This document shows, piece by piece, positions 10,265-20,800 of a DNA stretch of 64,000 nt. The DNA is from Tridacna crocea. Its lineage: Eukaryota; Mollusca; Bivalvia; Cardiida; Cardiidae. A program made the position numbers and the translations under genes. The notes beneath the pieces are model-generated. The model was not told where the DNA came from and searched no databases. It worked only from the letters and a program-made list of their open reading frames with translations. Where the stretch lies: contig OX031070.1 in the NCBI GenBank assembly GCA_943736015.1, forward strand, positions 40,726,173 to 40,790,172, written 5' to 3'. Position 1 is the first letter of the stretch, and each line of letters opens with the position of its first letter.

Positions 10265-12640
10265 GAAGGATTGGTGACTTTGGTAAGAATGAAAAAAACA
10301 TATCTGTCTACCAATATTTCCAACAACTTATAAGCTACATTTTGTGAGGCTGAGAGAAATGTCAGATAAATGCCAATGTTAGATCCACTTTTGATTAATT
10401 GAATGGCGTATAATGTCGCTTTCAATATTTCAGTCATATAACTGCTATAACTAATCTATTTATGCATGTCTGGGTTTCAGCAGTACAAGGCTAAGGCTCT
10501 GAAGTGTCTTGCCTAAGGACACTCCCACAGGAAAACATATGGCCATCAGGTAACAAGTCCCAAACTGTACTGGTAAACCATGCCGGACCCCAGATCAACA
10601 TTTAGAGTGTAGTTAATTTTTGTAAGATAGCTTAGATTAGTCTATTTACACCATCTATGCATAAAGTACTTTTGTTTTTCAATAAAAAATGGTAACTAAA
10701 TGAATGTTTGTATTTCGTTATTCATTCCTTCTCCATATGACATGGTTTAGGCTCTTTAAATGTATCTGTAGACAACAATAATTCAAAACCTTAAACGAAT
10801 AAGCTGAAGTTCACTCCTATAATTGAAGGCACTGTTGGAATAGGAAAAAGTATTGTCTACCAGAATTTTGTCCTTGTCCCATGATGCTTTCAGTAAATTG
10901 ATGCAATTTTGTGCGTTTGGTACTAGTATTGTTGGCTACGGTAGCAATAGGTCACTCTGTTTATTTTTATTAAACCAGATATGCAGTCTTGATACTGATT
11001 TGAATATATAAAGCCTTGTTAATGTCTCATGCTATTGATTAAGTACTATTCCCTCAAAGCTTCCCAAAACTGTGGCATGAAATCTGATAATCCACAAAGA
11101 GGCTGAGTAGTGCATTAAGGAAATATCAATTTAGATATTTTTTACCTAATCATATATTTCTTCTCTACGAATGATTTTCCAGCCATAATGCAGTAATTCA
11201 TTGTTTAGTTTGTCGAGGGTACAAATATCTGAAAAGTTGGTTTTAATATTGGGGTTGTCAAAAATCTTGTCCTCTGGTAAAAAGTTCAACAAGAAGTCAC
11301 AAAAAATTCATATTGTATACTTGTGTAAGTAGCAATACATTTCACTCTTTGATCAAATTTGCTCATGATTGCTGAAACTGATTAACAAATGTCGACCTTA
11401 ACACCGTGTTTTAAAAGAAATGTCATGATATATCTTCATCCTATTTTATTAAGTTTGCAAAGTCTTACTCATCAACAAAACAACAACTGAAGTGTTGTAT
11501 ATATTTGTTATATAATGTTCACTTAAAGATCCATCTTGTTTTGTTCCCCAGTCCTAAGAGTGTTTACAGTCCAAAATAGAATAGTAGTCCAAAACCAGTT
11601 CGTCCCACGGCTTGTTCATCCCAAGATTGCTGTTATAGTCTGAAAAGTGAAAACTAATTGGTGTGTTTAGTATTTTCTAAGATTTAGACCATGTGTAATT
11701 CATGAGTATTGAATGTATCTTCTTTCTGTTACATAAATGAAAATTCGCAGTGTATCTTTATAAGGAAAGAAGTCCAGGAAATAATGAGATCACTAAAAGA
11801 AAAGTAAAGTCATGTCATGCAGTGTCACAGAACATGAAAATGATTGTAACTACCTGCAAGAATAATTTGACTGATTTCTTTTGGTTACATTAGTTTCAAC
11901 ACTATTTTAGTTTTACAGTGACAATATCCTAGATATTTGTGTATGGCTTGGGTTTTACTATGGCTGGGCTGATTCTATGCAGTGTGTTGTATATAGGCAC
12001 TAATACAAAATCTTGCAACTAGGTGAGGATAAAGTCCGGGATAACTCAAATGACACCTTCACCTATCAGCCACAGACTCACAGAACCTCACTAAATATAT
12101 GAACAGGGTTGTGTCATTTTATCGCTTTTTTTTGGTCCAATTATATAAAGAAAAAAAAAAAACATAGGCTGTATAGCTTCATGCTTAGACCTCATATTCT
12201 GCAGTCTGAACTTAGATTATCATTCACAGTTTCAAAAAACAATGTTTCGCTGAATAGTGTGAAACACCCTCGTAAAATGACAAGCACTTCTTCAATTCCC
12301 AAAATGTGTCAAAGACATTGTTTCGTAAAGTTGCAGTAACTCCGTCCTAATTAGTTAGGGATAAATGGGCATAAGCTGTACAATATATTGTGTTGTTATC
12401 TGGTGGACTTATAAATTCATTATCATGAAGGTTAGGCAAATGCCATCCCACGACCTTTCGAGTTATTCGATATTTGAACTTGTTCTAGTTCAAGACCTTG
12501 TTTGACCTACTTCTTGTCACCTACCTGTCCATCTAAAGATAGATTTATCAAGGAACTCAAAGTCCTGAGAGCAGATTTTTAAAGCTGACAAACGATATAG
12601 AGGAATGAAATTTAGCTTTTTATTACATTGATGTCTTTAC
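10265..12640. other. Gene-free AT-rich stretch
   Basis: No exon with domain similarity and no strong repeat was recognised. Open frames are short and AT-driven. A weak SINE-like phrase (GTGTCTTGCCTAAGGACAC) occurs near 10503. Confidence 0.5.
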
Positions 12641-12958
12641 CTGACGTCAAAATTTTTGAATTGTTCAAATTGAAAGCAGTTGCATACCACAAGTCAGATA
12701 TAGCCCAGATCATGAAATTTGTCTTTGAAAAGCTGGAACACATTGAAGAAAAAGGAGACACTGGTATACCAGCAATTTTCCTTTACCCATAATGTTTTAA
12801 AATCCCTTTTCTAAGAAGGTCGCAAAAATCTGTATTTTTTGGTAAAGGATTCAAAAGGGTTATGAAAGTACTTCATGAAACAAGCAGAATCAAGAAAATC
12901 AGAGCCGATCAGCCAAACAGGCTTTCTGTAACTTACTGCCTTTGGCCGAATGCTCCAA

Positions 12959-13074
12959 AGTGGATGAATGGCCACTCAAGTGGATGAATGGCCACCCAAA
13001 TGGATGAATGGCCACTCAAGTGGATGAATGGCCAATCGAGTGGATGAATGGCCAATCGAGTGGATTAATGAGCC
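12959..13074. repeat. 20-bp minisatellite
   Basis: About five and a half copies of TGGATGAATGGCCACTCAAG with small changes. Confidence 0.95.
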
Positions 13075-13088
13075 AGAACATCTATTAA

Positions 13089-13305
13089 CCCTTATCCTGC
13101 TAAATAATTAAGATAAAAATTTCAAACCGAGAGAGAGAAAAAAAAGAAACCCCAAATTTTCCTCTTTCAAAGGTACTTTTGGGAGAAAGATACCTTCTCG
13201 TCGGACAGTAGATCCAATATTGTTATAACCAGCATTTTCTTCTACAATGGTTTCAAAAGGCTTCTTTCTCCGGGTCGTTAAAAGTCGGAATTGTGTGGTA
13301 AAGGG
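13089..13305. mobile_element. TTAA palindromic MITE, family A (diverged copy)
   Basis: Flanked by TTAA on both sides; the left end is CCCTTATCC and the right end is GTGTGGTAAAGGG. The centre keeps AACCAGCATTTTCTTC but the left arm of the hairpin is degraded. Confidence 0.7.
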
Positions 13306-13634
13306 TTAAGATAATTTGAACATTTAAAGATTGTTTTACCTAAGAGCAAACTGGTGTGCATGCAACTGGAAACAGCAGTAAATTCAACATAGTATGCTGT
13401 TGGTCGTTTATTGTTGGCGAGGCGAAGAGGCTAAGCGTGTGAAAATGTAAGGGACAACTAATGTAAAGTTGTGTAGGGGTTGTGACCCTAGCACGGAGGT
13501 CATTATCAGACATTAATATTAAACATTATCAGAACGGACTGGTTATCTCTCGCTTGCAACCAAGACAAAACAAGACTATCATAGTAACTAGACTGTCCAT
13601 TCTCAATACTGACCAGCATAGATCTGAGTAGTAA

Positions 13635-14276
13635 GGCATTGTGGCGTATTTCTGCCACGAGATACGAGAAAGCTATCGTGATAATTTTACAAAACTATCG
13701 CGATAAATAAAAGTTTCCTGGAAATTTTATTGATATGGTGAAAAGTTTCCTATAAAAATTCACGATAAACTTAACATTTTAACACAAAATTTCTCAATCG
13801 TGCACGAAGCTGACATGCAGATAAAATTATCGTGATAGTTCTACCTGTTTCTCGATACCTATAAATAGAAAACTTATCATTTGGATTAACTTGGTAGTTT
13901 TTGACTTCACAAGACTGTGGTAAGTAAAAATTCTAATTATTAATACTTGTAGCTTTATTGGTAATTTTTACACGACTCGAGATGAACAGGAATCTGTAAA
14001 ACCACAAGGACGACACGAAATGTCTCACACAAACACTTTTAAACCAGTCAGGGAAAAGGAGAAACCATAAGGTTATAGACGAAGATGTTCCGAAACCGTA
14101 TCTAATCATAGGTGCCATGAATGTCAGTTGTGGGGACAAACGCACAAAAAGCATAATAACAGTTAGAAGTATCGCGCTGTTTTTTTTTCTTGAACTTTTT
14201 TTGTTTAATTACGATACTTTGCTTAAAACATAGCAATAGCTATCTCGTATCTCGCGGCAGAAATTTGTCACCATAG
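13635..14276. mobile_element. DNA transposon remnant with about 40-bp inverted termini
   Basis: The left end near 13650 reads TATTTCTGCCACGAGATACG and the reverse complement of the right end near 14265 reads AATTTCTGCCGCGAGATACG. Similarity extends over about 40 bp on each side. There is no transposase frame inside. It lies in the upstream region of the complete sulfotransferase gene. Confidence 0.7.
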
Positions 14277-14412
14277 TTCCCTCGTGGCTTGTTTTAATTT
14301 ATAGGATTTCTATGCCATACATAGTTCAGACTATTGCCATTTGATTTGTGATTTCAAACTTTTGTAGTTATTCAGTGTCGACCAATTACAGTCCTGTCAT
14401 AATTGGTCTGAA

Positions 14413-14666
14413 TCATGGGAAAAGAGGCATTCGGACATTTGCGTAAAGTGTCGTCTCGGATCAGCCTGCGCACTCTGCGCAGGCTGATCCGAGACGGCAC
14501 TTTACGTCAATATTTGATTTTGTCCTACAGTAGACTTGCGTAAAACAGAAAATTAAAACACGATCGGAAAGTGTCGTCTCGGATCAGTCATCACGGACTA
14601 AACAGGCTGATCCGAGACTACACTTTACGCAAACTTCCGGCTGTCCCTTTTCGCGTTTTGCAGGCC
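14413..14666. mobile_element. MITE with GC-rich hairpins (copy 2), abutting the SULT start codon
   Basis: Same family as 7361-7606. It has GGCATTCGGACATTTGCG and GTCTCGGATCAGCCTGCGCA at the left with complements at the right (CTGATCCGAGAC, CACTTTACGC). It ends within about 15 bp of the ATG at 14679, so the proximal 5' UTR or promoter of the gene is transposon-derived. An in-frame ATG at 14571 falls inside it and is not taken as the start. Confidence 0.85.
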
Positions 14667-14678
14667 GTACAGAGTAGA

Positions 14679-14868
14679 ATGTCGAGACAAAGATGTTACG
14701 ATGTTCCAGGCGGGGACACTGTCCTGTACGATATTGTTGACGAAACGAATGGATTCCTCCTACCGACATTCGGCTTACCGGAGGATAAAAGATTTGACTA
14801 CTTTTCCAACATCAAAAATGTAAAATGTAGAGACGACGACATTTTCTTCAATTCTTATCCGAAAACAG
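14679..14868 (+). CDS. Sulfotransferase gene, exon 1
   Basis: Starts MSRQRCYDVPGGDTVLYDI and ends in YPKT plus the first base of the loop Gly. The donor is ACAG|gtaaat. The ATG context (TAGAATG) is weak for Kozak bases except an A at -4. Confidence 0.88.
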
Positions 14869-17800
14869 GTAAATCTATGCGAGTTCTTCGTGCTTTGTTT
14901 CTTTGAATTATCAGTCTTTTAGAGTACATAATTAGGGGGAGCTCTAGTACAGGGGGGTATAATGCATCGTGGTACTACGTTCTGTCAAAGGAGTCCGAAC
15001 ACAGTATGTACCCAGTTTTTGTGAAAGAAAAACCGGTGTAATGTAGAGAAATGACTCTTCCCTACAAAATGACCCATGGGTCATTTCTCTACGTAAAGGA
15101 ATGACCCGGGTTATTATTCTACGTAGAGAAATGACCCTCCGGAGTCATTTACTACGTAAAGGAATGACCCGGGTCATTATTCTACGTAGAGAAATGACCC
15201 TTAGAGGAATGACCTGGGTTATTATTCTACGTAGAGAAATGACCCTCTGGGGTCATTTCTCTACGTAGAATAATGACCCAGGTCATTCCGTTACGTAGTA
15301 AAATGACTTCTGGTGCAATTTCTCGACGTAGATTTAATATTTGCTGTTTGTAAATTTTCTGCAAGCCGAAGGACCATACTACCTCATGAGATAGGCGGTC
15401 GTGGAACTAAACGGATTTTCTGGATCCATATTCATGTAATGATTTGCTTAGTACAATGCATCGCGGCGACACATTACACCCTGATGAGTATGGCCAATGT
15501 AAATTTATGCAGTTGATGGTGTCGATTCATTAATTATTTTTTATTTTTTAAATTTTCAAACTTTCTATAGTCACTCATGTGATTCAAAATCGGGCCCGAA
15601 CTCGGCTGAACATGAAATCCGGTGGTAGCGGTCTCTTTCTCCAAGCACATGTACGCCACAATTTCTCATGAACCTGACAATCAAAATTGCAAGCACTATG
15701 TACAGCGCTTCTGTGTAATCTAACATATTTTTCCAGGAACAAACTGGCTGTGGGAAATGCTTAAACTTATGGCAAACAAAACATCCAAATTCACGGGCGA
15801 GACCAAGTTGGTAGGAATGCTTGAAGCTAAACCGCTGTCTGTGTTGGACGATATGCCGTCCCCAAGGGTTTTAAATACCCATATCAAAATTAAATATTTA
15901 CCTAAGGTAGGCCCACTAAAACTCTATTCTGTGATTTAGATTTATCATTTTTTCACTCACCAGCCCGCATAGTGGGCACAATTATTACTGCTGGCCATCT
16001 GATACCCCCGTCACACCAAACTCATTCTCACTCTGTTCCGCAAAAATTTTGCCGAACGGACTTTAACTGTGTTCAGACGGACTGGACGTATTAGCAACCG
16101 TTTACGATCTGTTTACGAACCTATTGGACAGGAAGGTGGTCCAGAACTTAGAGCCTCCTCAAAAAATTTTGCCGTCCATCCCGTGCTGTAATCAAATGGA
16201 GTGAACAACGCACATAAAACGAGATGGACGTACTACAAACGGAACTGCCGTGCTTCGATCTTATTAATGATGCGTTGCAGGCAGGCATCATTTGACACAA
16301 ATAAGTCCGTGATGTATCGCTATGTGAATAAAAGAACCTGATATTCATTGGATCTTGAGATATAAATTTTACACATCTCGTCTAGAAAAATAAAATGGTA
16401 TATTGCTCAAAACAATGATCTAAACTCATTAACCCGTTACCACACGACCCTGAGTTTAAACGACCCTGAGTATAAAGGCATTTGAAAACATTGTGAACAA
16501 GAAGAACCAGTATTTCTTTTATATTATATTTCATGTGTCTATTTTTAGAAATTTTATGGGTAAAGAAATGACGTAATTTAACCTGGTGGGAAGTTTTTCC
16601 CCGTCACAGTGAATATTTTCCTCCTACCGAAAATCTGGTTTATTGACTTGATATCACTAGTTTTAAAAGTGGCATTCGTAGAAAAACAATCAGATGAAAT
16701 ATAATATATAATTTATTTCATCAGCTTGTGGTTAATATGGGGAAATATTTGCCGAAAAAGAAAAAGGTCCGCGAAAATAACTCGTGCCTTGCGGCACTCG
16801 TTATTTTCGCATACCTTTCCCTATTTCGGCAAATATTTCCCCATATTAACCACAAGCTGATGAAATAAACTCTATTTCTTTTTTCCCACTGTATTTTCTA
16901 CTTAACATAGATTTCAAGAATTGTAGTCCAAAATCTGTTAAACCAGAGGCATTATAAATGTATCATGTGTAGTGAAGTTTACATGAAGCCTGTGCACTTA
17001 CTTTGACAGGTACATTACGAACGCAAATAGTTCCGAAGAAACTTGCATAATGTTTATTTTTGTTTGAGTCTTTTTGATTAAATTAACAACTTTGTCAAAG
17101 CAAGAACTTTTGACTTTTCTTCAGAAACCAAGGTCAGTAATGTTTTAGAAATGAAGCGTATAATTACAGTGTTGACCAAATACAGCACTAATTTCTTATC
17201 TCACACATGTGTGAGACAAGAAAATTCGTAATGGTTGTATCACACTGAAAACAAGGAGAGTTATGTGATAATAGATATGTATTTGTGTATTTTCAGGAAG
17301 CCTTCGAGAAGAAGATTAAGACGATATTGATATGTAGAAATCCCAAGGATGTTGTCGTATCCTTCTATAATCACAGTAAAGGGTTAAACATTTACGAGTA
17401 TGATGGCAAATTTGATAACTATCTACAGATGTTCATGAGAGGGGAAGGTTTGAAATAATTGTCTCTCTGTTCGCCTATCTGTCTGTCTATCTGTCTCCCT
17501 ATCTGCCTCTCTCTTTGTATGTTCGTCCACCCACCTACCGGGCAGCATGTCTTCTTGCCCGTCTGTCTGTCTGTTTGAACCTCTCTATTTTGTTTGTTTG
17601 TCTCTGTCCATCTCTCGCTCTGCCTTTCTCCCCCAAACCCTTTGATTTACTCAATCATTTTTTTTTTTCGTTTTGCAAACGTAATGTTACGCCTTCGTGG
17701 ACTAGATAGACAGACAGACGGACGGACAGACAGGTTTTACTCAGTCGATGTCAAGGTCAAGGCGTGGTAGAAAACAAAGGGATAAACTAAAAGTGGACTC

Positions 17801-20800
17801 CAAATAAAATCTAAGAATTTGAACCGGAAAAATAAAAGAATACCAAAGGCTGATATAAAATTCAACACAAAGAATAATTTAATTTACTGAGGTTGATCTA
17901 TATATATAATCTTGAGCAAACAACAATTTTCAATATCAATGACCGTAACAATACGTCAGGATGCAAAATACATGTAAATACAGTTGAATATGGTGTAATC
18001 CTATTTTCCTAAACTTTAACGCATGAAAAAGTCAAAGTAGATCTAGGATGCTTCTTATAACATAAAAAAATACGATTAATTCCAAATAATCAATGAAATT
18101 ACTCCTAAGCAAATGTTTGTACCGAAAAGAGTTAAGTTAAATAGTTTACTGTTATAAATAGCAAGCTTAATTTCGAATTCAAGCCAAATAATAATAAACG
18201 GGTGCTACCAAAGAAAACAAAATGTGGAGTCCTCGAATCCCGAAAATGCGGGGTTTATATAGCAAACGCTTCCCGCATCCCGAAATGCGGGATTCACGCA
18301 TTTCCAGCATCCCTCAACTGCGGGATTCACGCAATTTCAGGATTCCCACAGCTGCGGGAAGAATAAAACTGCGTGCATCCCAGTGATCCGAAGAAATTGC
18401 CAAATAAGGAACTCTGCAATGTGGTCTCAGATAACTAAATGGGACATTTACATCGAAATATTACGTTAAGGGTAAGATTTAAGCCTAAAACACAGATTTA
18501 CCTCTATGGATAAAGGTTAAAAAGTTTGCAGCTTCAGTACGTTGCCAAGGGTAACAATCCCAAGATGCAACTCGCACAACAAACAAACCAAAATGGCGGC
18601 CGACCTGGTTATCTGCTGTGTCCATCGTAAAGCTCTAAACCCAGACAGACACGCACTGACAATCAGGAAAGACATCACAAACAGGTCATAAAAGTAAGTA
18701 ATCACTAGGTAGGTCTGACAGATGACTTATCTTGCATAAATGAGACAATTTGGATAGATTAGACGCACTCAAAAACATCCGTACTCAAATAGAAATACGA
18801 CTGTGAAACCTGAGCGCTACAGTAACACTGTCTCGAAATTGATACAAGATGGACACACGATAAATGAAATGGTCGTACAAACATCGGGCCATTCGTGAGG
18901 GCGTCTTAAGCCATCGTATGATGCCGGTTGACTTCCTCAGGTTCCGGCAGAAACTTCGTGATGCTAGCGTCACACTATCCCGAAATCGACCACGCAATGG
19001 GATCTGAACCAGACATCTTGACAGTATCTCCATGTACCACCTTGTATTTGTGTATTGTGTGTGCAACTGACGATGTAGTCTGTACAAGTCATAATTAAAT
19101 TATGTTCTGTTTTGATCTGTTCTTGAGAATGCATTATACTCTCAATACGTGTAGTCGTGTAGCCATCGTGTTGTCTTCGTGTGTGTTGCGGGGAAAGGTA
19201 CTTAAGATAAAATTCACATATTTCTGTTGCCTTCGTGTCTGGTTCGGGTGCCATCGCGTGGCCTTCTGAAAGGCACTGTCCCTGCTTCGGCTGTTAATTG
19301 GCTATTTACCAAGTTCGGGGCGATCTTTGCGCGAAATTAAAAATTCCATATTCGTATGGCCATCTAATGTCAATTTCGGGACAATGTGACGCTAGCATTA
19401 CGGTAGGTTATTGGCTGTCATAGTTCATCTTCCAAGGACCGAAACACGTTTATCCAGACAGACAGACAGGCAGACGCAGGCAGAGCGACAAACAAATAGA
19501 AGGACAATAGAGACAGATAGAGATGTCACTTGCGTTTTTTCCATGTTTTCAGTGGATTACGGGTCTTACGCAGAATATCTATTAGAATGGCAGCAATTTA
19601 TCCGTGAGCACCCGCATCTTCCCGTCCATGTTCTTTACTACGAAGATCTGAAAGAGGTAAAATAATTGTTTGTCATAATTTTAAGATTTACCGTTAATGG
19701 ACGTTTATAGCCAAGAGTAAAAAATCCAGATATTGCAATTTCAAACTTACTGTTGAGCAGAAAAACTCAAAGTGTAGATCCAAGATCACACAAAGTGCAT
19801 CCTAGGTCCACATTCACCTAAGATAATTTTTAGACTTATCCTCGAGAAATTTCTAACTTTGAAATTTGCCTCTGATTGGCAAAACCAAGCCATTTAACCA
19901 ATAAGATGGTCCGTTACTTTCAAACGTAGAAAATTCTAGAAAATAAGATTAAAAATGATTTTAAGAACTTTCTTAGTCTTATTCTTCAGAATTTTGTCAA
20001 TGTGAAGTAACAGAACTTCTGATTGGCTAAACAATTCGGTTTAGCCAATCAGAGGTTCTGTTACTTTCACAGAAAATCTTGAAGAACAAGACAAAAAATG
20101 CCCTTAAGAATGGTTGGTGAATACAGATCCACAGTCTTGGTCTCCAGCCCGCGTATTTAGCCATTGAGCTGCTAACGGGACTCACTTACCGTGTAGAACA
20201 CAAAACGTTCAGTATGATCTTGAATCTATACTGTTCTAAATGATGTTTATCCCGTTTGAAATGAATTTTGAAAATGCAGTATGCGGATTTTTACTGTTGA
20301 GTGGAGTCTTTTGTCTCATTTATTCAGTAACTTAAACAGTTGAGAGTATCAGAAACACTTGCCCAGGAGGTACGTTACGGCACTCGTTATTTTCGCATAC
20401 CTCTCCCTTTCTCGGCAAATATTTCCCCAAATTAACCACAAGCTGATGAAATAAACTCTCTTTCATAGACCCGAATCGTATACTTAGAGCTTATATAAAC
20501 CTAAGAAACAATTTTGCCGACACAAAGGTATAAAATTTGATCTAAACCAAGGGAAGAGTTTCATTTTCTCTTTGAATGCCAGCTTTGTTCCACATCAAAT
20601 ATATTTACGACAAGACCAATTGAAAAGGCCGAATACTGCGAAAGTTGTTGCTTTGCTACTGTCAAATATTCATAAATTTATATATCAGATTTATAGTTAT
20701 TCATGATCCTTTTCGCTTATTGCGGGCCATATAAGAACTGCCTTGCACATCTTCTTCAGGATTGCTCCGGGGAGTTAAGGAAAGTTCGAGACTTTCTACA

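Noticed and set aside
10240..10437. 65-codon minus-strand frame
   Set aside because: Lies partly in a known repeat remnant and has no recognisable motif.
14571..14678. Upstream in-frame ATG giving a longer sulfotransferase
   Set aside because: The added 36 residues are translated from a MITE hairpin and have no family similarity.
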